Source of the DNA: Haloglycomyces albus DSM 45210
GTDB lineage: Bacteria; Actinomycetota; Actinomycetes; Mycobacteriales; Micromonosporaceae
Reading direction: 5' to 3'
Length of the DNA: 64,000 nucleotides
Assembly (NCBI RefSeq): GCF_000527155.1
Contig: NZ_AZUQ01000001.1
Span: forward strand, 1,048,554-1,112,553
Part shown: positions 45,068-53,012 of the stretch, piece by piece
Position numbering within the stretch: position 1 is the stretch's first letter
Layout: each line of letters opens with the position of its first letter
Notes under the pieces: generated by a model
Database searches by the model: none
What the model saw: only the letters and a program-made list of their open reading frames with translations
Told to the model about the DNA's origin: nothing
Translations under genes and position numbers: made by a program

Positions 45068-45526
45068 TTATTCGATTGGAGTTCCAATCGCGGGTGCCGA
45101 AGGTATAGGCGGCAAAGGAGTTCCCTTACGGGCCCATCCGAGATCCTCCCTTTGGAAATCGGTGAGCGAAGACTGGTGAACGTTGGCGACGAGGCCGTTG
45201 GCGTCGATATCGGCGGTCCATAGAATGTAGCCATGGTCCTGTGCCTTCACCAGGGTTAGCCGACCCTCGGTATCGAAGTCGCGCTGAAGTCCGTGTTTGG
45301 CACCCATTTCGTAAGTGACCTCCTGGATAAGGCGGCCTTCGGAATCGTATTCCTTCCAGATACCGTTCGGAACGCCGCGTAGGTAGAGGGCATCCAAGCG
45401 ATTGTCTTCGGGGACATCGGGGTCGATGTCAATAGCCAGGCCGGTGAACAACTCACCCCGGTAGAGTAGGCGCTGTTCGCCATCGTATTCGGCTTCGTTT
45501 CTATCAATTGTCTGCACTGAATTCAC
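45068..45526 (-). CDS. MORN-variant repeat immunity protein (YwqK-like)
   Basis: 152 aa with toxin-antitoxin system YwqK-type repeats: GELFTGLAIDID, NGIWKEYDSEGRLIQEVTY and HGLQRDFDTEGRLTLV. In Bacillus subtilis, YwqK partners the YwqJ deaminase toxin. Here the gene follows the YwqJ-type deaminase gene by three bases, giving the same pair. It probably stays in the cytoplasm and neutralises the toxin. Last gene of the five-gene minus-strand operon. Confidence 0.85.
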   Translation of the reverse strand: MNSVQTIDRNEAEYDGEQRLLYRGELFTGLAIDIDPDVPEDNRLDALYLRGVPNGIWKEYDSEGRLIQEVTYEMGAKHGLQRDFDTEGRLTLVKAQDHGYILWTADIDANGLVANVHQSSLTDFQREDLGWARKGTPLPPIPSAPAIGTPIE

Positions 45527-45529
45527 CGA

Positions 45530-46273
45530 TCATTCTTTATCGGCGTCAATGACGCCGTCCAGCAGGTAGCTGCAATTGGCGCAGCAGCGAGCAAACGTGT
45601 CCCTCTTGGACCCGTCATTCCAAACATTGTATACGAGGAAATCGTTCGCGTTAGGGTCCGAATCTGCTCCTCGCTGATTGAGCAAGTCGCTATAGGCCCA
45701 TACTTCTGCATGGGACCCGGGCCGGCTCTTCTGGTCAGGAGCGTACCCCTGCCCGTTGGTATCCTGCATCATCTGGTCATAACGCTCCTTGACCTTGGGG
45801 TGCATGTCCGGAGGCGGAGTGTCCTGGTTGACATAAACGCGAGACTCTCCACTGGTGCGGTCTATGACGCCCCCGGTTACAGGACCCCGTTCGTTCTTGG
45901 TCAGTACGAACGGTTTCTCTTCACGGGTGGCCCTGGCTGACTCTTCCACCTGGTTCTTCAATTGATCCCGGGCCTCTTCGGGAGACTGCGGACAATTGTT
46001 CGGTGGGAGGTCGGTCGGCTGCTGAGTATGGTTCCGCTGCCCTTCCGGAGTCTCCACTTTCTTCGGATGTCCTTTAAGCTGGAGATCATGCCCTGAAGTG
46101 ACAAGCTCTGAATAACTCGAGGCCTTTTGGATGTTGTTGCGCTTGTTCAGGCGGGTCGTATTGTCGTCGCCCCTATTAGAAGGGCCGTTCCCACCGTCTC
46201 CGCCGCCTCCTGAACGCCTAACGGCGAGGATTCCTACGGAGAGAACAAGACAGAGCGTTTTCCAAAGTTTCAA
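45530..46273 (-). CDS. YwqJ-type nucleic-acid deaminase toxin
   Basis: 247 aa. A short hydrophobic head (LWKTLCLVLSVGILAV), a Gly/Asn-rich linker, then a polymorphic-toxin C-terminal domain (about 110-247). The deaminase zinc site is SHAEVWA (His188, Glu190) and CCANC (Cys231, Cys234), with DFLVYNVWN between them. It should deaminate bases in DNA, RNA or nucleotides of a rival cell. The start is TTG at 46273, four bases after the upstream stop, with no ribosome binding site. It is either translated by coupling or is the C-terminal half of one toxin split by a frameshift from the upstream WXG-like gene. Confidence 0.85.
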   Translation of the reverse strand: MKLWKTLCLVLSVGILAVRRSGGGGDGGNGPSNRGDDNTTRLNKRNNIQKASSYSELVTSGHDLQLKGHPKKVETPEGQRNHTQQPTDLPPNNCPQSPEEARDQLKNQVEESARATREEKPFVLTKNERGPVTGGVIDRTSGESRVYVNQDTPPPDMHPKVKERYDQMMQDTNGQGYAPDQKSRPGSHAEVWAYSDLLNQRGADSDPNANDFLVYNVWNDGSKRDTFARCCANCSYLLDGVIDADKE

Positions 46274-46277
46274 TGTC

Positions 46278-46997
46278 TCATCCCATGATCTTACTCAGGG
46301 CCTGGATCGACGAGATCAAAGCCGAAACGAATCCGAAGGCCGTGCCGACCCACTTCACAACAAGAGCGACTACTTTTCCGATCACCCACCCAGTCCCGAC
46401 GCCCACCGTGACGGAGATCTCGAGCAGCCATTCTGGAACACGGATCATGAGTGTGGCGACGGCATCCGCAATCAGGTCTCGGACCAGCTCTCTGGTAATT
46501 TGGACAAGAGTTCCCGCACCTTCAGTGGCTTCCTTCAAAGTCTCCGCCATTGCCCCGAGAAGTCCCGCATATTCGACGTTGAAGGACTGCATTTCCTTAT
46601 AGCCGTCAGAACCCTCACCATTCCAGGCCGAGGCTCCGGAGTCGACTGAAGTCTGCAATGACTCTCCGATGAGATAAAGCTCGTTGGCAACGTTGGACCA
46701 GGTCTGCGCATGCGAACCGACTAGATCGGGATCTCCGGTCAGCCAGTCGAGAATCTCGCTCAACGGCTCAACCTGTTCCATAAGCCACGAGATGCCCATC
46801 GAGGCGAGCGTTCCTATGGGATCTATGGCCAATGAACCAGCGTCCAAGGCCGCCCCGACACCGGCTAGCGTTACATCAATCCATGTGCCATCGGAGATCG
46901 CATCTCTTACTCCCGTGTAGTCCTCCCAGAGACCGAAGCCGGTGCCGTCGATGCCGTCCTTTTCATCGGCGGAGGCAACCAATGGGTTCTCGCTCAT
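46278..46997 (-). CDS. WXG100-like type VII secretion leader of the toxin
   Basis: 239 aa. The middle (about 90-165) is a helical hairpin with a WxG turn (SAWNGEGSDGYKEM), the ESX/WXG100 pattern. The C-terminus is hydrophobic (VTVGVGTGWVIGKVVALVV, GTAFGFVSALISSI). Leaders of this kind are normally fused to the toxin domain and carry it through the type VII machine. Here the frame ends at 46278 and the deaminase begins in another frame four bases on. The ATG follows the upstream stop by one base. Confidence 0.8.
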   Translation of the reverse strand: MSENPLVASADEKDGIDGTGFGLWEDYTGVRDAISDGTWIDVTLAGVGAALDAGSLAIDPIGTLASMGISWLMEQVEPLSEILDWLTGDPDLVGSHAQTWSNVANELYLIGESLQTSVDSGASAWNGEGSDGYKEMQSFNVEYAGLLGAMAETLKEATEGAGTLVQITRELVRDLIADAVATLMIRVPEWLLEISVTVGVGTGWVIGKVVALVVKWVGTAFGFVSALISSIQALSKIMG

Positions 46998-46998
46998 G

Positions 46999-47325
46999 TC
47001 ATCCCTCCAACTCAGACATGATCTTCTGCAGGCTCTCGCTCACGATTTGGTCGGTCTCTCGATAACCTGCAGCCACATCACCCAGATTTCGGGAATGCGC
47101 CTCCAGATTCTCCTTGAATCCGGAAACCAGATCTTTGAACTGCTCTTGCTTCGATTCGAGAAGCGATGGAAGCCACTCGCAAAACAGGCCGTAAGCCTCA
47201 TCATCCTGAACTACAGTGTCTGCGGCGCTGAGAACAGGGGCCACTTCTTCTGCCAGGCCCTTGATTTTAGAACTGTGATCATCCAGTTCGTCCGGGTCGA
47301 CGTTGAATCCATCCGTCATAATCAT
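46999..47325 (-). CDS. EspC-like ESX secretion-associated protein
   Basis: A helical protein of 108 aa (106 if the second ATG at 47319 is used, which has better spacing from AAAAGAG). FNVDPDELDDHSSKIKGLA and VAAGYRETDQIVSESL match the T7SS_ESX_EspC type. Probably co-secreted with, or a partner of, the WXG-like leader. One base separates it from the next gene. Confidence 0.82.
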   Translation of the reverse strand: MIMTDGFNVDPDELDDHSSKIKGLAEEVAPVLSAADTVVQDDEAYGLFCEWLPSLLESKQEQFKDLVSGFKENLEAHSRNLGDVAAGYRETDQIVSESLQKIMSELEG

Positions 47326-47331
47326 CTCTTT

Positions 47332-47679
47332 TCACGAGTTACGAAGAAACGCCTGAGCGGTTTCAGAGTCAGCGCCAAGGGTTTCCTGCACTTGCTCACG
47401 CACTTGCTCTGCAAGTCGAGTGCGGGCCGCCTCGTAAGCATCTTTTACCTGACGTGCCGTATGCTCAGCAGACTGTCGCTGGACAGCCGACCCCATGGAA
47501 ACGTCGAGGAGCTCTCCGGAAGAGTTCACCTTGACGGTCACGTTGCCGTTCAAATCACTGCCCTCTCCCGTTAGCTGCTGCAATGACTCCGCCACCTCTT
47601 GGGTCTGATGTAGCCGCGCTAGAGACCGGTCGCGCCATTCTTCAAGGCGACGCCTTGCCGATTCACCGTTGTCAATCAC
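47332..47679 (-). CDS. YbaB/EbfC-family protein of a type VII toxin operon
   Basis: 115 aa from the GTG at 47679, fixed by AAGGAG six bases upstream (the frame is open to 47976). The plan is a helix, a beta hairpin (GNVTVKVNSSGELLDVSM), and a C-terminal helix (YEAARTRLAEQVREQVQETL), as in YbaB nucleoid proteins. In actinobacteria, such genes open operons of ESX-secreted toxins, with EspC-like and WXG-like genes following. Here it is first in the five-gene operon ending with the immunity gene. Role unclear: regulator or chaperone. Confidence 0.83.
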   Translation of the reverse strand: MIDNGESARRRLEEWRDRSLARLHQTQEVAESLQQLTGEGSDLNGNVTVKVNSSGELLDVSMGSAVQRQSAEHTARQVKDAYEAARTRLAEQVREQVQETLGADSETAQAFLRNS

Positions 47680-48141
47680 GAGATTCTCCTTCGAGTGGGT
47701 GGGTGTGTGGTCGGGAATTTTCAGCTTGTGAGTTTCACTCATTATCATGATGCGGCGCTGCTGCAACGAAATTTCCTTCAATATTATTGTCTTAGGAAGC
47801 ACGCCAACAGGTTTCCGTCTATCGATCGCGAAACAGACCACAGTGGCGAGGTCGTTGTGCCCGGTTGAGAGCGCTGCACAGGGCAGGATGACGACTGTCA
47901 GCAGAAGATGCCGCCGTACACACACCACGCGGACCGTCCCGGCGCGCAACCGGACCGAGAAGCCCCGCCCATCCAAACTCCAGAGCGAGGCCCTTGCAGT
48001 ACAACGGCTTCCTCGTTTAAGACCGGCCTATGCACAGTCGTAAACGAGGACGTCATTCCGGCGCTCCGGGATCTGCCGGGGAAGCCTCAATCCAAGCGGA
48101 CTTTGGGTAGGCCGTGTTTCTGGAGGTGCACAATAGGAGCC

Positions 48142-49032
48142 ATGTCGAAAAATCCACCGGAGGAGTCACCGGGCACGTGGCCGGCCAATGCTCTACTACC
48201 TTGGTTCGATCGCCATCAACGAGCCGACCTGCCCTGGCGTCATCCGGGAACCGGGGCCTGGGGAGTTCTGGTGTCGGAGGTGATGAGCCAGCAGACCCCG
48301 GTGCGTCGTGTCGTACCAAGTTGGGAAGCCTGGATGGAGCGCTGGCCCGAACCCGCCGACCTGGCCGAGGCGTCGGGCCCGGACATTCTCACCATGTGGG
48401 GGCGGCTGGGCTATCCACGTCGCGCGCTACGCTTGCGCGACTGTGCCGCCGCGATCGTGGAGCACCACGGCGGGGTGGTGCCGAAGGACCCCGAACAACT
48501 ACGCAAGCTTCCAGGTATCGGCACCTACACGGCGGCGGCCGTGGCCGTCTTCGCCTACGGGCAGCGCTACCCAGTGGTGGACACGAACGTAAGGCGGGTG
48601 GTCGCTCGACTCAAAGGCAAGCCCGACTCCGGCAAGGCCACCTCGCAGGCCGACTTGGACGCCACGGAAGAACTGCTTCCCGAGGACCAGGCGACCGCCG
48701 CGAAGCTGTCCATCGCCCTGATGGAACTGGGTGCGCTGGTCTGTCGCGCCAAAGAGGCCGACTGCGCGGCCTGTCCCCTAGTGGATGACTGTGGATTCGC
48801 CTTCCAGGAGATTCCAGCCGGACCGAGCCGGAAACGCCAGAAATACGTCGGCACGAATCGGCACGTGCGCGGTAACCTCATTGAACTGCTGCGCCAGCAG
48901 GCTCCACGGCAGCGCCAGGAATTGGACATGGCATGGAACAACGAGGTCATGGTGTCGGAAGCTCTGGCCCAATTGATCGACGACGGCTTGGTGGAAACCG
49001 ATACCGAAGGACTTTTTCACCTCGGATCATGA
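48142..49032 (+). CDS. mutY: A/G-specific adenine DNA glycosylase
   Basis: Removes adenine opposite 8-oxoguanine. 296 aa. SEVMSQQT has the catalytic Glu, LPGIGTYTAAAV is the helix-hairpin-helix and VVDTNVRRV has the catalytic Asp. The [4Fe-4S] cysteines are spaced C-x6-C-x2-C-x5-C (CRAKEADCAACPLVDDC). The C-terminal NUDIX-like 8-oxoG domain is short or missing, as in other actinobacteria. The start is the ATG at 48142 after AGGAGCC (48135-48141 region). A degenerate copy of this 5' end lies 5.6 kb upstream. Confidence 0.95.
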   Translation: MSKNPPEESPGTWPANALLPWFDRHQRADLPWRHPGTGAWGVLVSEVMSQQTPVRRVVPSWEAWMERWPEPADLAEASGPDILTMWGRLGYPRRALRLRDCAAAIVEHHGGVVPKDPEQLRKLPGIGTYTAAAVAVFAYGQRYPVVDTNVRRVVARLKGKPDSGKATSQADLDATEELLPEDQATAAKLSIALMELGALVCRAKEADCAACPLVDDCGFAFQEIPAGPSRKRQKYVGTNRHVRGNLIELLRQQAPRQRQELDMAWNNEVMVSEALAQLIDDGLVETDTEGLFHLGS

Positions 49033-49684
49033 TTGCCCGAAATCTCCCCTGATGCGTTACGAAACAATTTCAAATAGTAATGACACCAGGCCAGAGTAGT
49101 GATAATCTCTCTTAATAGATACAACTTCATTGTGTTTGGTTGGGGTTGCCCATATGGGGTAACCGCTTCGGTCCTTACCGGGCGGGCTGTGTCTGGGGCC
49201 CGTTCTCATACCGGCGCTGAAGCGAAAAACCAGTCGTCACGGCCAAGCCGGTCTGGCGAGACACGACAACGCGGCTCGCGCCACCACCGCCGCGTTGACC
49301 GTGGTGACCGGCCCAACCTGACGATTGCGACCCGGCTTGAACACGGGGGAACACCGGGAAGCAGCCAAACAGAAAGAAGCCGTTGGAACCGAGCGCGATT
49401 CCAACGGCTTCGTTTTGGGTGACCGCTGGGGTTAGTTGAGGCACTACACCTTCGCGCTGCGGGGGATTCTCACGACCTTTGGTGGGTGACCGCTCAGCTT
49501 GCCCCAGGCACCCCATATTTTCGCTGCGGAGGCTTCTCACGACCTTCAGGTCGTGAGAAGCCTCCTCGCGCAAATCTGAAGCACCTGGAACAACCTGATC
49601 TCCTTTCCCGGTCTACCGCCGCTGCACACGCGCTGCGCGCGTTGTTAGCGGCTCGCCAGTTGCGTTAGGACTGATGTGGTGGGT
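49033..49684. other. Gene-free region with two strong hairpins
   Basis: No supported gene. A terminator-like hairpin AAGCCGTTGGAA (49377-49388) and complement (49399-49410) is followed by CGTTTT. A second, nearly perfect palindrome has 18-base arms at 49528-49545 and 49548-49565 with a 2-base loop. A direct repeat of about 30 bases (49447-49482 and 49520-49550, both containing TTCTCACGACCTT) precedes and overlaps it. Confidence 0.6.
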
Positions 49685-50165
49685 CAGGATATCGGAATCA
49701 CTAGCCAAACAGGGGGTTTCTGAGGTTTGGAAACTGCCTAATACGTATTCCGCACCTCAGAAGGTCGTTCAGATGGCCCTATCGGAGTTGCCCACCTTCC
49801 AGAGCTCCGACAAGGCCTGGGTCCTCTTTCCCGCAGCGCCGGTTGTTAGGAGAGAGAACCCGGAATAAAGACACTGCACGCCTCACGGCTCGTTCGATTT
49901 GTGGTGCCGTGTGACGTGAACCGGCGTGATCACCTGGGCCGCAACATCCGACACGGTCGAGGTTGGCTGCCCGTGCGGGGTACCCGCGCTCGTTGGGGAT
50001 CAAGATGCGGCCCAACCGTCTGCTGGAGCGTGGCGGCTAGCCGGTGTAGCCAGTTCGAGTCGGTGACGGTCCGATGGAACAGCTCATCGTCATAGAGCAC
50101 GATGGTGGGCTTGATCAGATCAGTGCAATTGGCCAACACATCCGGCGGCAGTTGTTCAAACGAAA
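49685..50165 (-). repeat. Duplicated ~480-bp module, copy A (truncated)
   Basis: Matches 58314-58796 over its length, with the protein part PPDVLANCTDLIKPTIVLYD (minus strand, about 49965-50160) against PPDVLANCADLIKPTIVLYD. It also shares the non-coding tail (GGAGAGAGAACCCGGAATAA). It is cut at 50165 by an IS701-type fragment, so only the 3' end of the gene remains. It is a pseudogene copy of the gene at 58564-59043. Confidence 0.85.
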
Positions 50166-50815
50166 TCTGGAAGAAGCACGCATTCGGAATGTGCTGGAAG
50201 TGAAGACCAATCACATGATCTCGGACGCCGGCGGACGAAAGAGAGAAATCCGAAGTCTGTTCGCCGAGGCGCCTGGTCGGGCGTGGACTCGTCTCCCCCA
50301 GGGCGAGGGAGAACGTGGTCCCCGTGAATACGATTGGGCTTGGGGTTTGCTTCCCGGTCAGAGCGACGTCCATGACGGCTATGAGCGCTCCGTCCTCGCC
50401 CGCCGGTCACCGAACGATCCTGACGACATCGCCTACTACTTGTGCTTCGCCCCGATCGGGACGACCAAATCCAAATTGATGAGCATTGCCGTGGCACGCT
50501 GGGGCATCGAATCGTGCTTTGAAGAGGCCAAAGGCCAATGTGGGCTGGACGACTACCAAGTCCGACAATGGAATTCCTGATACCGGCACGTCACGATGGC
50601 CATATACGCATATGCATTCCTTGCCATCACCGCAGGCGGCAACCCTAAGGCACAGGCGGTCGGGGTAGGCTCACAACGCCGATCGTTCGGCGTTTGCTGG
50701 GCCTGATCCTCCTCACAGCCCGCTCGCTAGAGGAAGTTCTCGCGCCTGTCAACTGGCGACGACGCTGCCGCGAAAAGATCCGACAAGGCCGCTACCAGCG
50801 TAAGATACGTTCCAC
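50166..50815 (+). pseudogene. IS701-type transposase remnant
   Basis: The C-terminal half of a DDE transposase. YDWAWGLLPGQ, DDIAYYLCFAPIGTTKS and VARWGIESCFEEAKGQCGLD, with the DYQVRQW that follows, hold the catalytic Glu region. The frame meets a TGA at 50578-50580 where the family has Trp (QWNS*YRHVTMAIYAYAFL), reads on, then shifts near 50670 to RRLLGLILLTARSLEEVL. The N-terminal half and both inverted repeats are missing; the left break joins module copy A. Confidence 0.85.
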
Positions 50816-50899
50816 CCTTAAAATTTACGATAGTCGTGCTAGCAGCAGTGACAACTCCATCGTCGCCCCGAGAGTTCCATGTACCCCAACAAGGTCGGA

Positions 50900-51190
50900 T
50901 CACGTTGAGTACCTATCACATTGTCCAGAGTCACTCGCCACGTAGCCAACTATTGCTAGAACTGCTCGAGACTGGACTCCAAGGCGCGTTCTGATATCAC
51001 GATTGTAATTCTGAACCGTATTCAAAGTAAGTCCAAGCCTGTGTGCAATCTGACGGTCAGAAAGACCTTGTGAAACCAAGAGTAGCACCTGTTTCTGTCT
51101 ACTAGTCAGATCGAGTGCAGAATTGCGAATCTCATGAATCTTACTAAGAAACTCTTGAGGCAATCGGTTATCGGATTCGGGGGGGTACAA
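50900..51190 (-). CDS. LuxR-type (GerE) HTH protein
   Basis: 96 aa ending in a LuxR DNA-binding domain: LTSRQKQVLLLVSQGLSDRQ and GLTLNTVQNYNRDIRTRLGV. There is no receiver or sensor domain, only about 28 residues before the HTH. The start is TTG at 51190, beside a run of seven C (plus-strand G), with no ribosome binding site. It could be the tail of a broken larger regulator. Convergent with the transposase remnant. Confidence 0.6.
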   Translation of the reverse strand: MYPPESDNRLPQEFLSKIHEIRNSALDLTSRQKQVLLLVSQGLSDRQIAHRLGLTLNTVQNYNRDIRTRLGVQSRAVLAIVGYVASDSGQCDRYST

Positions 51191-51243
51191 TCTATATCCT
51201 GTACACTAACATGTCTTGGTGATCGGACGCGATGCTTCACTGG

Positions 51244-52272
51244 CTACTCTACATCGTTCCAGTAGCTACTGTCTTCGATACTTTCAAGTTTGTCCCGCAA
51301 TTCCATTGCTTGTTGTTGTGCACCATAAAGTTCAGATTCCATCTCCACCACAGCTTCACGAATTGCACTGTCCAATGCATCTTCTCTTTTTTCGTTGGTC
51401 TGGAGCTTCTCAGCACATTCTGAATCTGCTTTTGCCATATCAAGTTCATCTGGCTTCGTCAACGCCGGTCGACCGTCGGAATACATATTCCGAACCTCAT
51501 AGATCGTGTCTTTGGGGTGTTGAATGGACTTGAATCCTCTATCATCCATACATGATGCCCATTCCTCAATTGCAAGCTGGTTGTCCTCATTTTCAATGAA
51601 AGAATCCTCAACAGCTTCCCCGAATATTCGGAATACCCGCTCAACTTCTTTATTTTCGCCATCTTCTCCAAAAAGGTAATTTGACACGAGCCGCTCGCAT
51701 CCTCCTGTCGAATCACCTTCCTCTATCTGTTCATCGGAGTAAAGACCTCCAGAGGACGTGGAACCTTCCAGATACCGCTCACCCGCGCCTTCGCCCCACC
51801 AAGCATCATAATAAGCAATCTGATCGGTCATTGGTAGCTCGTCAAATTTACCCTGCTGTTCCTGAGCGCGCGGAGGCAACGACTCGGACTCTACTTCAGA
51901 TTCTGGATCAACCGGATGATCCTTTTCATATTGTTGAATCGCTTCTTCCGAGAAGACATAGCCGTATTTCCCAGCATCTTCAACAGAGGGCGACCGGTGC
52001 ATCTGGAACGGGACCAGGTTTTCAAGCTGGAATTCTACTTCAACCTGTCGGTCTGAATATGGGTGAACAGCAAATCCAGCAGCTTCAAGGCAATCACGTT
52101 CCGCAGATAGAATCATAGAATGCAATTCATTGGTTGCCTCGTAGGTTGATTTAAGCTGAGCTAGCGCACTCTCAACAGTAGGTGTGTCGGAATCTCCCCC
52201 TCCCATCGAACAACCTGACAACACAAACACCGTGGTAGCTACTACAGAAAGTCTCATTCTATATCCAGTCAT
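51244..52272 (-). CDS. Secreted lipoprotein, family A (paralogue of 53013-53975)
   Basis: 342 aa with a lipobox (VFVLSGC, Cys21) and GGAGG before the ATG. The mature part is acidic with paired Cys. LSAERDCLEAAGF and EEWASCMDDRGF, then DSECAEKL, resemble the C-x(n)-CMxxRGY pattern of the lipoprotein at 53013, so the two are distant paralogues. No domain name recognised. The context (I36-type protein, second lipoprotein, exporter parts) suggests a secreted or immunity role. Confidence 0.75.
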   Translation of the reverse strand: MTGYRMRLSVVATTVFVLSGCSMGGGDSDTPTVESALAQLKSTYEATNELHSMILSAERDCLEAAGFAVHPYSDRQVEVEFQLENLVPFQMHRSPSVEDAGKYGYVFSEEAIQQYEKDHPVDPESEVESESLPPRAQEQQGKFDELPMTDQIAYYDAWWGEGAGERYLEGSTSSGGLYSDEQIEEGDSTGGCERLVSNYLFGEDGENKEVERVFRIFGEAVEDSFIENEDNQLAIEEWASCMDDRGFKSIQHPKDTIYEVRNMYSDGRPALTKPDELDMAKADSECAEKLQTNEKREDALDSAIREAVVEMESELYGAQQQAMELRDKLESIEDSSYWNDVE

Positions 52273-52318
52273 GCATCCTCCGAATCTCTCCAGACAATTG
52301 ATGAAAATGCAGCCTGTA

Positions 52319-52354
52319 GGTTGTAAGGGAGCATCGGGCTACTCCCTTACAACC
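52319..52354 (-). terminator. Hairpin after the I36-type gene
   Basis: Perfect 13-base arms GGTTGTAAGGGAG (52319-52331) and complement (52342-52354), loop 10, just past the stop of the minus-strand gene. No U-tract. Confidence 0.7.
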
Positions 52355-52361
52355 AGTTACG

Positions 52362-52793
52362 CTAGTTGGCGCCGTCCCAACCGTCCAGGCTTTCACAACG
52401 GGTCTCTGTCACCCAATAGTGACGAGAGGCTCTGTTGTCGAACTCCGTACTGGCATTCTCGTAGTCGCCGCGCACGGCACAGACGTGCATACCGCCGCTA
52501 TTGTAGGTAACGAACTGCTGCATGACAACCCCGTCATAGGTAGCAGAGTACCCATTGTTGTACCAGCTACTAACCGAATTATCGAGCCACGACACCGCAT
52601 CCGCATAAGCGTATACGTCACCTTCGTAGCTAGCTTTGTAGCCTTCATGATCGGCATACCGGTGTAGACAAATGTAGCCGCTCGAACAGGCGTCGGGGTA
52701 GGCGGCTTCCGCCATCGTAGGCGGAAGCACAGCCACGCCAGCAGCTCCAAGAGCCACAGCGATAGAACCCTTAATCTTTTGCTTCACGTTCAT
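52362..52793 (-). CDS. Secreted peptidase inhibitor I36-like (beta/gamma-crystallin) protein
   Basis: 143 aa: signal peptide (1-~31, ending AEA), then a small Tyr/Trp/Asp-rich domain with four or more Cys. ACSSGYICLHRYADHEGYKA and the C-terminal CAVRGDYE fit the peptidase-inhibitor I36 family (Streptomyces metalloproteinase inhibitor type). It may inhibit a protease or act as a secreted effector. Its 5' leader holds a hairpin and a repeated 19-base site. Confidence 0.75.
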   Translation of the reverse strand: MNVKQKIKGSIAVALGAAGVAVLPPTMAEAAYPDACSSGYICLHRYADHEGYKASYEGDVYAYADAVSWLDNSVSSWYNNGYSATYDGVVMQQFVTYNSGGMHVCAVRGDYENASTEFDNRASRHYWVTETRCESLDGWDGAN

Positions 52794-52825
52794 CCGTGGT
52801 ACCTTTCTTCTAGGGATAACATCAG

Positions 52826-52953
52826 GTGGAGCTAGGAGCGCATTCCCAGCTCCACTTCATCGCGTAAGCGACGAAGACTAGTATTAAAAGGAAACTGCTA
52901 TGTGGTACGCAACTTAGGTACCCCTACCTGCAATGGAAATTGCTACGTGGTGC
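52826..52953 (-). promoter_or_regulatory. Leader hairpin and repeated 19-bp site upstream of the I36-type gene
   Basis: GTGGAGCT (52826-52833) pairs with AGCTCCAC (52848-52855). GGAAACTGCTATGTGGTAC (52890-52908) is repeated as GGAAATTGCTACGTGGTGC (52935-52953), 16 of 19 bases equal, 45 bases apart. Confidence 0.55.
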
Positions 52954-53012
52954 CACTTGTGCGTTTCCCCTTAATAATATGAACTTTCGAGTCTCGACAG
53001 AATTTGAGAACC

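Noticed and set aside
47680-47976. N-terminal extension of the YbaB-like protein
   Set aside because: The frame is open but the GTG at 47679 has an ideal AAGGAG, and the added residues do not resemble the family.
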